A stretch of 64,000 bases of DNA from Actinomycetes bacterium (GCA_021787475.1 JAJYLW010000007.1:1-64000), one strand, 5' to 3'. Counted from the stretch's first letter, positions 38,445 to 48,170 are shown. Translations and numbers: made by a program. The notes: a model not told the origin generated them from the letters alone.

Positions 38445-39677
38445 TCAACTGGTTGCCGGCGGCGCCGTTTTCCTGAAGGCGGCCAGCAGGATGGCGGCAG
38501 CCGCCAGCGCGGCGGCGGCGCCAAAAAGGAAGGGCGCGAACGGGCCGACGGCGTCCCAAAGCAGTCCCGCGATCAGGCTGGAGAAAAAAGTGAGCAGGCC
38601 GGTGGCGGTCTGGTAGGTTCCCAGACCGGTGCCGCGGGCATGAGCGGGCGCCATGTCGGCGGCAAATGCCTTGCCGACTCCCTCGGTGAGGGCCATATAG
38701 AGGCCGTATACGGCAAACAGTGGCCATACCATGGCCGTGCTGCTTGCCAAAGCAAAGCCCAGGTAAACCAGGGCAAAAATGACAAACCCGGCGCCGATTA
38801 GGCGGCGGCGGCCGATCCGGTCCGAGAGCGAGCCGGCCGGCATGGAAAAAAAGCTGTAGACCAGGTTGTAAATCACGTAAGCGAAGACAGCCGCAAAGGC
38901 CGAGAGCCCCAGGTTCTTTGCCCTGAGAATGAGGAAGGCGTCGCTGGAGTTGCCCAGTGCAAAGACGGCGCTCGCCAGCAGAAATATTTTAAATTTGTGG
39001 TCGAACTGTGATAAGGAGAGCCGCGGCGGCGCCTGCCGCGGATGCGGCCGCACCCGCTCGCGCACCAGCAGCAGGCTGGCGACGCCAAGGGCGGCCGGAA
39101 TGGCGGACAGCAAAAAGATGGTGCGGTACTTCTCCCCGAGCAGCCCCAGCGCCGCCAGCGCCAGCAGCGCCCCCAGGGCGGCGCCAGCTGTGTCGGCGGC
39201 CCGGTGGAAACCAAAGACGCGGCCGCGGCATTCAGGCTCGCAGGAATCTGCGATGAGCGCGTCGCGGGGGGCGGCGCGCATTCCTTTTCCCAGGCGGTCG
39301 CCAAAACGGAGCAGGAGGACAACTGGCCAGACTGTGGCTGTCGCCAGCAGCGGCTTGGACAGCGCCGATATCCCGTAACCAATTATTGTCAGGGGCCGGC
39401 GTCGTCGCATCCGGTCCGACAGCCAGCCGGAGAACACCTTCAGGATGCTGGCGGCGCTCTCGGCGATGCCCTCGATCAGGCCCACTACCAGGAAGGGCGC
39501 CCCCAGCACCGATGTCAGGAAAAGCGGCACCAGCGGGTAGATGATCTCGCTGGAAACATCGGTAAAGAAACTGGTGACGCCAAGGATGAAAACGTTGCGG
39601 CTGATGCCGGCAAACAGCCCTGCCGTCCTCACGGGCGCGTTGCCCGTTTCCTTTTGGCGCCGGTCTCGCAAGGTCAC
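38445..39677 (-). CDS. MFS transporter, 12 TM
   Basis: The 410-residue membrane protein has FLGVTSFFTDVSSEIIYPLVP-like N-terminal helix 1 (ILGVTSFFTDVSSE), the loop GWLSDRMRRRRPLTIIGY, GDRLGKGMRAAPRDALIADS and in the second half MPAGSLSDRIGRRRLIGAGF, a second motif A copy. TDVSSE and RAAPRDAL are shared with a family of MFS proteins of unknown substrate found in many bacteria. It stands alone, with a 376-base gap downstream. The ATG at 39677 follows AAGGTC; weak ribosome binding site. Confidence 0.85.
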   Translation of the reverse strand: MTLRDRRQKETGNAPVRTAGLFAGISRNVFILGVTSFFTDVSSEIIYPLVPLFLTSVLGAPFLVVGLIEGIAESAASILKVFSGWLSDRMRRRRPLTIIGYGISALSKPLLATATVWPVVLLLRFGDRLGKGMRAAPRDALIADSCEPECRGRVFGFHRAADTAGAALGALLALAALGLLGEKYRTIFLLSAIPAALGVASLLLVRERVRPHPRQAPPRLSLSQFDHKFKIFLLASAVFALGNSSDAFLILRAKNLGLSAFAAVFAYVIYNLVYSFFSMPAGSLSDRIGRRRLIGAGFVIFALVYLGFALASSTAMVWPLFAVYGLYMALTEGVGKAFAADMAPAHARGTGLGTYQTATGLLTFFSSLIAGLLWDAVGPFAPFLFGAAAALAAAAILLAAFRKTAPPATS

Positions 39678-39773
39678 CTGATTACGCCCTGGGCAAGCCC
39701 TTGAAACATATCTATAAATATCTTTTTGATCAAATTTGTGAGAAGTGACAGCATTTGTTTTACGGAAAGAGCG

Positions 39774-40007
39774 TCAGGAGTTGCCGGCAAATACATAATT
39801 AACCAGGACATAGCCAACTGCCAGGGTCAGGACAAACATGACGGCAAAGGTGAAAACCGCTGTTCTGATGGAATGAAGCAGTGGCGCTTTGCCGTGGGTG
39901 AAATGACGCCGGTATTCATTGTAGGCAATCAGGAAAGCCATCAGCCCGGCCAGAAAGCCAAAGATGAGGCCAATGACGGTAAATAACGTCAGAAAATTTT
40001 GCTGCAC
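39774..40007 (-). CDS. Small membrane protein, two TM helices
   Basis: 77 residues: MQQNFLTLFTVIGLIFGFLA is the first helix, a cytoplasmic loop NEYRRHFTHGKAPLLHSIR follows, then TAVFTFAVMFVLTLAVGYVLV. No family recognised. The reading frame is compact and codon use matches its neighbours. A family A repeat lies just upstream of its start. Confidence 0.65.
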   Translation of the reverse strand: MQQNFLTLFTVIGLIFGFLAGLMAFLIAYNEYRRHFTHGKAPLLHSIRTAVFTFAVMFVLTLAVGYVLVNYVFAGNS

Positions 40008-40012
40008 GCCAG

Positions 40013-40070
40013 GTTGGGATTTTGGGGTTTATCCACCATCCACAGTCTACCATCCACCATCCGCTTTTTT
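40013..40070. repeat. Family A repeat tract
   Basis: TTGGGGTTTATCCACCATCC then ACAGTCTACCATCCACCATC and CGCTTTTTTACG, on the opposite strand to the 11078-11122 copy. It reaches the stop codon of the phosphoesterase gene. Confidence 0.7.
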
Positions 40071-40767
40071 ACGGCATCCCCGCGTTTTCCAGGATAAAAA
40101 CAAGCTCCTCAACCGCTCTTTTCTCCAGCGGCAGGGCCCGCAGTTTGGCCACGGCCGCCTCGATGTCGTACTCCACGCGCTTTAACTCGGCCCGGCCGTC
40201 TTCCAGAATGGCGTAGCTGGCGGCGGCGATGCTGTCGCGCGGCTGGCCGACGCTGCCGACATTAACGTATGTGCGGCCGCCGGTCTCGCGGATGAAAGGC
40301 CTGTGCGTGTGGCCCATCAGGACAATGGCAGAGCCGGCAACGTTCCCCTGCTCGGCCAGCTCTTCATCCGAAACCTCCGGCGCCACATATTTAAAGAGAT
40401 GGTCGCTGGGGGCGGCGTGAACGGCAAAGACGCTCCGGCCGCCGCTTGACAGCTCCAGGCTGGTCTGGGCCGCGCCGGTCCAGTCAAGCAGTTCCTGGTC
40501 CAGCAATTTCCACATCAGCTTGCGTGTCAAAACTGACAGGTGCCGGTAGGCCTGGCCGCAGCCGCAATCCACCCGGAAAGCAACGGCGTTGTCATGGTTG
40601 CCGCGCACGCGCGTGGCCCCCCGCTCCCGCAGCCAGCCGATGCATGACACCGGATCAGGACCGTAGTCAACGGCGTCGCCCAGGAACAGGACCTCGTCGA
40701 AAGACTCGTTGATGGCCCTGAGGGCGTCAATGTTTGCGTGGATGTCAGAGACAACGAGAATACGCAT
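40069..40767 (-). CDS. Calcineurin-like metallophosphoesterase
   Basis: The 232-residue protein has the full dinuclear-metal motif set: SDIHAN (D8, H10), FLGDAVDYGPDP, RGNHDNAV, VHAAPSDH and MGHTHRPF. Length and spacing fit YfcE/diadenosine-tetraphosphatase-like bacterial phosphoesterases; the substrate is unknown. The broken antiporter gene lies directly upstream on the same strand (10-base gap), so they were probably one operon. Confidence 0.88.
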   Translation of the reverse strand: MRILVVSDIHANIDALRAINESFDEVLFLGDAVDYGPDPVSCIGWLRERGATRVRGNHDNAVAFRVDCGCGQAYRHLSVLTRKLMWKLLDQELLDWTGAAQTSLELSSGGRSVFAVHAAPSDHLFKYVAPEVSDEELAEQGNVAGSAIVLMGHTHRPFIRETGGRTYVNVGSVGQPRDSIAAASYAILEDGRAELKRVEYDIEAAVAKLRALPLEKRAVEELVFILENAGMP

Positions 40768-40776
40768 AGCAATATC

Positions 40777-41921
40777 CTATCCTTCCTCGCCGCCGATAGT
40801 GATGTCCTTGGCCGCCTCGCTCTGGGGCGGGAAGTACCTCAGCGCCGTAATCGTGGGCAGCACGGCAGAGACGATGACGACGCTAATCAGCACCGAGAAC
40901 TAGGTTACGGTGATTATATGCTGGCTAAGCCCGTAGAGTGAAGAGATGATGCCAAAGGTGAGGCCGGTGCTCATGAGCAGCGTCGTAAACACGCTGTCTT
41001 CTTTGTGGTATTTTTTGGCGAATGGGAAAACGCCGGCGAACTTGGTCACCAGTTTGATGGCGAGAAACATGGCTGTGATGGCCAGCGCCCCCTCGACCTC
41101 CCGCAAGTCGACATTAAGCCCTCCTTGGAAAAAGAAAAGGGCGTCACCATGGCAAAGGCGGCTCCGCATTTTGTTGCGCAGCGGCTTGTGCCTGGCCAGG
41201 AAGCGGGAGAGGACCAGGCCCAGAAAGAAAGCAGGCAGGCCCGGCTGGTTATTTCCTGCTCCCCCCAGCCATTCCAGCAAAAACAGGCGGAGAAAAAGGA
41301 ACTTCAGCTCGGGCTCCACAACCTTGTTGCCGAATTTTTCTACAAACCAGGGATAAATCCGGGGCAGGCCCAGTAGAGCGGAAATTGATGCAATTACAAA
41401 AAAAGAGAATAGACGTTAAAGTTAAAAAACAGCAGCGTCAGAAAAATGGCAGTGAGGGCGTCCTCGACAAATGTCGCTGCCATCAGCCGTTTCCCAAAAG
41501 CCGTCCGCGAGAGGCCGGTTTCCACCAGGACTGCGTAAACAACGGCCAGCGAGGTAGTAGAGAGCGCAATCGCTGCGATTTCAGAGGCGTCAAAAGTCCA
41601 GCCAAGCAGGTAATAAGCGGCTATGAACTCAAAGACGAAAGGAACAAAGAACGCCGCCCCTCCGATGAGCAAAGCCTCCCGGAAATGTTTTTTAAAAAGA
41701 TCAATGTCTACTTCTGCCCCGGCTTGGAATGAAAGATAGATGCTTCCAAATGAAGCGAGAAAGGCAGTAAACGGCAGATTGTTTGGTACGTTAAAGAAAT
41801 TGCCTGCTATTACGCCAAAGGTTATCTCGCAAACCGCGGCCGCGATGCCAAATCTCACCGAGATCAGGCTGGCCAGAAACACCAGGGTAAAAAAAATGGT
41901 TGCAGCCAGAAATACCGACAT
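40777..41921 (-). pseudogene. Cation:proton antiporter (CPA2-type), broken by frameshift and in-frame stop
   Basis: Read on the minus strand from ATG 41921 (SD GAAAGG), the frame gives MSVFLAATIFFTLVFLASL ... LVETGLSRTAFGKRLMAATFVEDALTA, a Na+/H+-exchanger membrane domain, and stops at 41394 in NVYSLFL. Just there a run of seven T residues breaks the frame; one more T restores FVIASISALLGLPRIYPWF and the rest. The second part (GLVLSRFLARHKPLRNKM, FFQGGLNVDLREV) runs to TAG at 40900-40902, probably a CAG codon originally. The frame then continues 40 codons (FSVLISVVIVSAVLPTI) to the real stop at 40777. Repaired length is about 380 residues, normal for the family. Confidence 0.85.
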
Positions 41922-41944
41922 TACTTTCCTTTCATCATCCGGAC

Positions 41945-41980
41945 AAAAAAAGGCCTCTTCTGCATTAGCAAGAAGAAGCC
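41945..41980 (-). terminator. Rho-independent terminator after the dynamin-like gene
   Basis: Minus-strand stem GGCTTCTTC / GAAGAGGCC (one G-T pair, 11-nt loop), then seven T residues. It lies 64 bases after the dynamin stop and just upstream of the antiporter gene. Confidence 0.85.
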
Positions 41981-42044
41981 ATTAGCGCCCGCGGATGGGG
42001 CGCGTTTGGTGAGCTTCATCACCAGGGCCTCAGCCCGTTTTGCG

Positions 42045-43820
42045 TTAAGTGATTTTTTCGGGCTCCTTTGCGATGATATTCTCGATCTCCGTAAGCTCCT
42101 GCCTGGCGCTCTCAAATGTCCGCAGCCGCAGCCGCTCTTCGAACTGCTGCAGCTCCGCCTCGCTTTTCTGCTGGGCCTGACGCGCGGCCATGAGAGCCTG
42201 GCGGATGCTCTCTTCGGTGCTGTCCACGGTATCATCCAGCCGGCCGCTGAACTCCTTGAGCGTGGCCCCGATCCTGGCCACGAAATCGTGGCGCAGGCGG
42301 CCGCAGTGGCGGTCGATCTGTTTTTCCAGCCGCTCCCGCGCTTCCTTCAGGATCAGGTTGTGCGCCAGCCGCCGGGGGAGCAGCAGCGTCGCCGATTCGG
42401 CCATCGACTCAAGCGAGACCTTGACATCCTCGTCGATCTTGAACTGAAAGCGGGACTCGGCCGCCAGCGATTCATCGATGGTAAACGGTTCTATCTTGAG
42501 GTCAAAGATGCGGGAAGAGATCTCAACCAGGTGGCCGATGATGACGTTGGTACGCTCCAGCAGGCGGCTGATGATGCGAGCCAGCATCTTCTCCAGCTTC
42601 TTTTCTTCCTCCAGCCGGAAATCCGTGAAGATTTCCTGGATGCGCTCATGCACATAGTCGTCAAACAGCCGCGCCAGGGCGCGGTTGCCCTCTTTTTTGA
42701 CCTCCTGATAATATGCGCCAATATCGGCGCCCGCCGCCCCCGTCTGGCGGATCTTCAGTTCGTTTAAATCTTCTTCGAGGACGCCGGCAATCAACTCGTT
42801 GGCCTCCGCCCTCAGCAGGCGGGTGCTGTCCCGGCGCTCCTGCTTGATATCTGCCAGGGCTTCCTCAAACATGCGCATTTTTTCTTCCAGGTCCTGCAGC
42901 GGCTCGCTTAGGCTTTTTTGCATCAGCTGCGCCGAAAAAGCTTCCTGGGATATCAGGTTCCTGATTTTGCCGACGGCCGAAATCAAAAAGACGCGCCCCT
43001 TTTCCCCGAGCAAGAACCTGTCCAGCATCTGCTCAAATGCCGGCAGGCCGCTTGCATCCAGCCCCGCCTCGCCATCGCCGGTTTTCGCATCCAGCGCCTG
43101 CCTGGCCGACAGCGGAAAAATCTGAACATCATCCAGTCCCGCCTGTTCTTCGATCACCTGCCGGGTAAACTCCAGCGACTCCTGCCTGTCGGCGGCGCTG
43201 ACCATGTCAATCTTGTTGAGCACAAAGAAGATTCTGGTGGCATACCCCTTGAGGTCGCCCAGGAACTCGAACTCCGCCTCTGTGATCGGTGGATCGACAC
43301 TGACCATGAACACGGCGGCGTCCGCATGAGGCAGGTAGCGGTAGGTTGTGTCCGTGTTATGGCCGTGCACCGAGGCAATGCCCGGAGTGTCAATGATCTG
43401 GACGCCATTTTTCAGGTATGGTGACGGATAAATGATCTCAACCCTGCCAACATTTTTCTTGTTTTTGGGGTTATGCTTCTCCGTGATGTAAAAGGGCAGG
43501 TCGGCGGCGTCAATCTCCCGCCGGGAGCCGTCGTTGAAGAAAACCTGCATCTCAAGAGCATCGCCGAACTTGATGATGGTGATGATTGATGTCAGCGGAA
43601 TGATCGCTGTGGGCAGCAGGTTTTCACCCAGGATGGAGTTGATGAAGGTGCTCTTGCCCCGCTTGAATTGCCCGGCAACGACCAGCGAGAATTCGTTTTC
43701 GGCAATCTTGCGGCTGAGCGAGTCCAGCACCTGTTTGGCCGCCTCGCCCTCGACGGCGCCGAGCAGCCCCGCCGGAACCCGCGCCAGCCTGTCCTTCAGT
43801 GTTGAATAATCTTCCAGCAT
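42045..43820 (-). CDS. Dynamin-like large GTPase
   Basis: Bacterial dynamins bind GTP and remodel or fuse membranes. The 591-residue protein has G1 GQFKRGKST (50-58), a conserved Thr in LPTAIIPLTSI for G2, G3 DTPG (144-147) and G4 NKID (202-205). Long helical segments fill the C-terminal 350 residues, including AQQKSEAELQQFEERLRLR. No classical membrane-spanning helix is visible; a hydrophobic paddle segment may exist near ATLLLPRRLAHNLIL. ATG 43820 is used; a longer version has no support. It is followed by a terminator and is monocistronic. Many bacteria carry dynamins in pairs; here only one is present. Confidence 0.9.
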   Translation of the reverse strand: MLEDYSTLKDRLARVPAGLLGAVEGEAAKQVLDSLSRKIAENEFSLVVAGQFKRGKSTFINSILGENLLPTAIIPLTSIITIIKFGDALEMQVFFNDGSRREIDAADLPFYITEKHNPKNKKNVGRVEIIYPSPYLKNGVQIIDTPGIASVHGHNTDTTYRYLPHADAAVFMVSVDPPITEAEFEFLGDLKGYATRIFFVLNKIDMVSAADRQESLEFTRQVIEEQAGLDDVQIFPLSARQALDAKTGDGEAGLDASGLPAFEQMLDRFLLGEKGRVFLISAVGKIRNLISQEAFSAQLMQKSLSEPLQDLEEKMRMFEEALADIKQERRDSTRLLRAEANELIAGVLEEDLNELKIRQTGAAGADIGAYYQEVKKEGNRALARLFDDYVHERIQEIFTDFRLEEEKKLEKMLARIISRLLERTNVIIGHLVEISSRIFDLKIEPFTIDESLAAESRFQFKIDEDVKVSLESMAESATLLLPRRLAHNLILKEARERLEKQIDRHCGRLRHDFVARIGATLKEFSGRLDDTVDSTEESIRQALMAARQAQQKSEAELQQFEERLRLRTFESARQELTEIENIIAKEPEKIT

Positions 43821-43961
43821 GACAATAAAAAAGCTCCCGCAGTTAGCTGCAGAAGCCATAAGTCCCTGGGGACGTTTTAGGCGAGCTTCATCGCCTCATA
43901 AAATATGCGCTCTTTAACAGGAAATATAACAGTTCGGCCCCTTTTGGGCAAGATTTCTTTC

Positions 43962-45394
43962 TTACTGCCCGGTGGCGTAACGGATGATCATCTGGTCGGT
44001 GAGCCACTCCACCGGCGCCTCGTCGTCGGTGAGGATCTCGCCGCCGGGCTGGACCGTCCTGATCCGGCCGGCGATCTGGCGGGCCAGGGCGGCCACCGGC
44101 GCCGGCATCAGCGCCTGGCGGCCGCCACCGCGGCCGCAGTTGAGGGGCTGCGGGTGGCCACCAGCAGCTGGTTGAACTCGCCGGCTGAGAACGAATAAAC
44201 CGATGGGAAAACATCCCGCATGGTGGCGGCGATGGCATTCGCCAGGGCGCTGTCGCCAGGGACCTTGCCCACGTTCACCATCACTACTCAGTCTCCGGTG
44301 AGGTGGTCATCCGCCGCCTGGAAGAATTCGCGCGTCGCCAGGTAAAATGGTATGTACGGCTGGCGGAAGGCGTCGACGGCAATCAGATCATAATAATTTT
44401 TTGTGGTCATCAGAAACGGGCGGCCGTCGCCGACATGGACGGTCAGGTTTGCTTCATTCATGCCAAACAGCCTCCGGCCGATTTCAACTACCTTCGGGTC
44501 AATCTCCACCCCGTCAACATGGACGTCCGGGTCAAAGTGGATCAGCTGGCCGGGAACGGTGCCGGCGGCGCTGCCGATTACGAGCGCCTGCTGCGGCGGC
44601 CGGCCGGAGCCGAACCAGGGCGCCAGCGAGAAATAATCCCAGTAACCGCCGGTCATGATCTGGCCGGGCTTGTAGATGGAGTGGACCGCCCAGCCTTCAT
44701 TGAGCGTCAGCTCGCGGCTGCCGTCCGGCTGCTGGACCACCTCGATGTAGTGGTAGGGCGATTCGGCTTCATAGATATTGCCGGCCGATGGTTTGATCTG
44801 GCCCTGGGGGATGGCCAGCGCCGCCAGGATCAGGAGCGGCGGACCGGCCCCGAGCCAGCGGCCCGCCGCCGAGGTTGCCGCCAGGACGGCGGCAAACAGC
44901 AGCATCGTGTCGCGGGTGCCGATCGAGGGAATCAGCAGGAAAACCGGCATGAAGGTGCCGAGAATGCTGCCGATGGTGGAGAGAGCGTAAAGGCCGCCGG
45001 AGACATTGCCGGCGCTTTCCACCCGCTTCATGCTGAGGCGGATGGCGAAAGGGGTCACCATCCCGAGGATGGTCACCGGGAGCGAGAACAGGAGGACGGT
45101 GACGCCAAACGATCCCAGGAAGGCGCCCGCGGAAACCTGCTCAATTCCTTCAATCGCAACGCTCATGATCGGCTTGGCCACAAACGGAACAACGGCGATC
45201 GTGGCCGCCGCCAGCGTCAGGCTGTAAAGCAGCCGCGGCTCCGGCCAGTGGTCGGCAACGCGTCCGCCCAGGTAATAGCCGGCGGTCAGGTAAATGAGAA
45301 TGAGACCGATCAGATTGGCCCAGATGAACAGGGAGTCGCCGAAATAAGGAGCCAGCAGGCGCGAAGCCGACATCTCCACCGCCATCGTGGTCAT
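43962..45394 (-). pseudogene. Membrane-fused spermidine synthase homologue, broken
   Basis: The N-terminal half is a multi-helix membrane domain (VEMSASRLLAPYFGDSLFIWA, GLYALSTIGSILGTF). The C-terminal half is a spermidine-synthase-like methyltransferase fold (ALVIGSAAGTVPGQL, VDGVEIDPKVVEIGR, GDGRPFLM, YDLIAVDAF). The frame stops at TGA 44288-44290 in HLTGD-stop-VVMVNVGKV, where glycine is expected (GGA to TGA). It then continues in frame for about 60 codons to another TGA near 44114. The true tail (MPAPVAALARQIAGRIRTV ... LTDQMIIRYATGQ) is in the +1 frame and ends at TAA 43962. The start is also unclear: TM1 (ALLYITVFIGGM) begins before ATG 45394, perhaps from a CTG at 45433-45436 after GGAGG. 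Confidence 0.82.
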
Positions 45395-45432
45395 GCCGCC
45401 GATAAAGACGGTGATATAAAGAAGCGCCCGGC

Positions 45433-45900
45433 TCAGCGCCTGTCCTCCAGTTCCCGCCGGCGCTGCTCCGGCTCGCCGGTGGGAGTTTCATAACCGGGCG
45501 GGGCGGGGCCGCCTGTCCAGAGCCGGAAACTGCGGGCATGAGCAGCTTTTTTCAACCGCCGCCTGGCACAGGTCCGCACCAGCCTCCGCACCGGAGGAAG
45601 CAGGAACAGCAGTCCGGCGGCGTCGGTGATGTAACCGGGCGTGATTAACAGGACTGCCGCCGCTAGGATAAGGGCGCCGTCAATCAGCGAGTCCGCCGGC
45701 ATGTTGCCCGCGCTTATATCTGCCTGGATCTGGGAAACGGCGCGGTAGCCCTCGCGCCTGGCCAGCGCCGCGCCGCCGAAGCTGATCAGGATCAACAGGA
45801 TGATCGTATAGCAATAGCCGATTCGCGCGCCAATCTCGATGATCACGAGCAGTTCCATCAAAGGAACAATGATGAACAATATCAGCAATTTTGCGAACAC
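45433..45900 (-). CDS. FxsA family membrane protein
   Basis: The 155-residue protein starts MFAKLLILFIIVPLMELLVI with the FxsA motif PLxELxVIIExG (ELLVIIEIGARIGY), then LARREGYRAVSQIQADISAGNMPADSLIDGALILAA and LITPGYITDAAGLLFLLPPVR. This is the canonical FxsA pattern. FxsA is a cytoplasmic-membrane protein named for suppressing F exclusion of phage T7; its normal role is unclear. The basic Pro-rich tail after residue 120 is not conserved. It is upstream of the broken spermidine-synthase homologue on the same strand and abuts its start. Confidence 0.92.
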   Translation of the reverse strand: MFAKLLILFIIVPLMELLVIIEIGARIGYCYTIILLILISFGGAALARREGYRAVSQIQADISAGNMPADSLIDGALILAAAVLLITPGYITDAAGLLFLLPPVRRLVRTCARRRLKKAAHARSFRLWTGGPAPPGYETPTGEPEQRRRELEDRR

Positions 45901-46245
45901 AATTCATTGTCTACCCGGCCGGAAGTAAAAACAAGAATGCCGGGCTGATTTGCCAAGCGGCTGCCGAATTACACTTTTTGCCGCAGAAGAATCAAACCAA
46001 AGTCCGATGGAAAGAAATCAGCAATCTGATAACATGGAATTAGGGGCGCCCCCATGCGCCTGTTTTGTTGTGCTTTTTTATTTGCGCCATCTTTTTGTGA
46101 TGTGAAACCATTGCCGTACTGTTTCCGGGGGCGGCATGGCCGCGACGTTGCCGGCCGCTCTGTGCGGCGCCGCTTTTTCTGTCCGCCGCCTGTGATAGGC
46201 TAACGCCGTTCATTGGCAGTGGGGCGGACATCGGCGGAGGTTGAA
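45901..46245. other. Divergent intergenic region, 345 bases
   Basis: Lies between the minus-strand fxsA and the plus-strand ATPase pseudogene. It holds an AT-rich core with GGGGCGCCCC (46044-46053), several GC dyads (46130-46180) and a TGATAACAT-like -10 (about 46026), but no reading frame with support. Confidence 0.45.
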
Positions 46246-48047
46246 ATGGATGCGGACGGCTTAAGGCAGAAGCTCAGTCAGGTTGACGGCAAGGGTTACA
46301 AAGCATATCGGGACTTAAAGGGCTCGTACGATTTTCCCCGGTTTACCCTGTTTATTGACCACGTCCAGTCCGACCCATTCGCCGCGCCCTCCCGGCTGCG
46401 GGTGCGGGCAGACCAGGTCTCAGCCCGGTTCGCCCCGCGCTTGTTCGAGACCAAAGTCAGCCAGGTTGCCCTCTAGGATTGGCTTGCCCGCAGATTTGCC
46501 ATATCGATTGCGCTGATTGTCAAAGGCCGCCGGGGTACGGGAAAATCGGGATTTGTAGGGGGGGACTGTGGCGGCCAGGAGATCATCGAGCGCACCGCCG
46601 CCATCATAAACGAACGCTTCGCCGAGGTCAGGTTTTCCGTCGACCTTCCCGCCGTCGGCAGGCGCTGTCTGGGGCAGGAAGCGGCCGCCATGCTGCTTGA
46701 GGAGGTCCCCCGCCTTGTTGAGTCAACGCTGTTTTATCATGCGCAGGACATGCCGCTCATGTCCAGGCGGCCGAGGACCAGGATTGGCTCCGGCGACGGT
46801 TGCCGGGCCTGGGCCTGGTTGCTTCCGTGGCCGATGGCTCAATCCTGCCCCGCGAAAGCGGCGTCAGCGACAAGCCGCTCAGGCAAGGCAGGGTGCTTGA
46901 GTTCCAAAGTCCCGCGGAACTGTGGGTCGAAATTGACCTTCCCCACCGTGGCAAGGTGGCCGGAATGGGCATTCCCGAGGGCGTCACCCTCGTTACCGGC
47001 GGCGGTTACCATGGCAAATCGACGCTGCTCAGCGCGCTCGCGCGCGACGTTTACAGCCACATACCCGGGGACGGCCGCGAGCTAGCGGTCACGCGCGCCG
47101 ATGCGGTCAAGGTCAGAGCGGAAGACGGTCGCGGGTTGAGAAAGTTGACATCAGCCCGTTTATCTCAAATCTCCCCTTTGGCATTGACACTTCATCCTTT
47201 TCCACTGAAAACGCCAGCGGCAGCAAATCCCAGGCGGCCAGCATTCTGGAGGCGCTCAGGCGGGAGCGGCCCTGCTGCTGATGGACGAGGACACCTCCGC
47301 CACCAACTTTATGATCCGGGACAGCCTCATGCAGCAGCTCGTCCCGAAGCAGAAAGAGCCCATTACGCCCTTTATCTATCAGGTTCGCAACCTGAAAAGG
47401 GATCACGGGGTATCGACGGTGCTGGTCATGGGCGGCTCCGGAGATTATTTCGCCGCCGCCGACACGGTCATTGCGATGGAGAACTATCTGCCTCGCGTGG
47501 TCACGGCCCGCGCCCGCCAGATCGTTGCCGGCCGCAAGGACGTGCGCCGTCCGGAAGCTCCGGCCGAACTCGGGGTGATAAAAGCCCGGAGGCCGCTGGC
47601 GCGGGGCCTCGACCCGCGCCTGGCCGGAAAGGAAAAATTGGCGCCAAGAACCTGAAAACCATCGCCTTTGGCAAGGAAACCGTCGATCTGGCAGCAGCGG
47701 AGCAGCTCGTTGATATTAGTCAAACCCGCGCCGTTGGCTACATTATCTGGCACGGTCTCAGGCAGGGATATTTTGACGGGGAGTCATCGCTGGCCTGGAT
47801 TCTGGGCCGGCTTCTGACCGAGACCGATATCGATTGTTTTGGCCTGGGAGTAATAGCGGCAGGCCGCTGGCGCCACGAGGCCGGAGCGCCGAATATGGAG
47901 GGGGTGGACGGCGGTCGCTGCAGGCTTGCCTCGGGTCAAGCCGGCTTCGTCGGGACAGGCGAACGGCACCCCGGCGATTTCGCCCGTCCGCGCCGGTTTG
48001 AGATTGCCGCGGTGCTGAACAGGATGAGGTCGCTCAGGGTCAAGTAA
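46246..48047 (+). pseudogene. ABC-class ATPase (COG3044/PF09818-type), degenerate
   Basis: A GGAGG five bases before ATG 46246 starts MDADGLRQKLSQVDGKGYKAY, then FTLFIDHVQSDPFAAPSRLRV, typical of this ATPase family. Lesions follow in order: TAG 46474-46476 (VAL-stop-DWLARRFA), a shift near 46760 into VADGSILPRESGVSDKP and GGGYHGKSTLLSALARDVY (Walker A), another near 47130 (DISPFISNLPFGIDTS), another near 47265 into LLLMDEDTSATNFMIRD (Walker B) and GGSGDYFAAADTVIAMENY, and a last near 47640 into TIAFGKETVDLAAAEQLVD ending FEIAAVLNRMRSLRVK. At least five lesions over about 600 codons show clear decay, although most motifs stay readable. Confidence 0.85.
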
Positions 48048-48055
48048 CGGGCTCA

Positions 48056-48170
48056 AGCCCGCCGCTCCTAAGAGCCAGCCCATTTGGGTGTTGGTGGCGC
48101 CGAGCGAAATGCTTTTATGGCTTTGCGGCCGGCCGCAGCAGAAGATGCTCACGGGATATGCTCCAAGGGC
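48056..48170. repeat. Degenerate family B repeat
   Basis: AGAGCCAGCCCATTTGGG ... GCGGCCGGCCGCAGCAG ... CACGGGATATGCTCC. Shares the end and centre motifs of the 59821-59999 and 60000-60083 elements. It fills the gap after the ATPase pseudogene. Confidence 0.45.

Noticed and set aside
41390..41405. Programmed frameshift at the T run of the antiporter
   Set aside because: A second lesion (TAG at 40900-40902) interrupts the same gene, so decay or sequence error explains both more simply.
44288..44290. UGA in the spermidine-synthase homologue as a selenocysteine codon
   Set aside because: Glycine, not Cys, is expected at this position, no convincing SECIS hairpin is visible after it, and a second lesion follows downstream.
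44303..45493. 396-codon plus-strand frame opposite the spermidine-synthase homologue
   Set aside because: Antisense shadow rich in Arg, Gly, Asp and Gln; no domain, no ribosome binding site.
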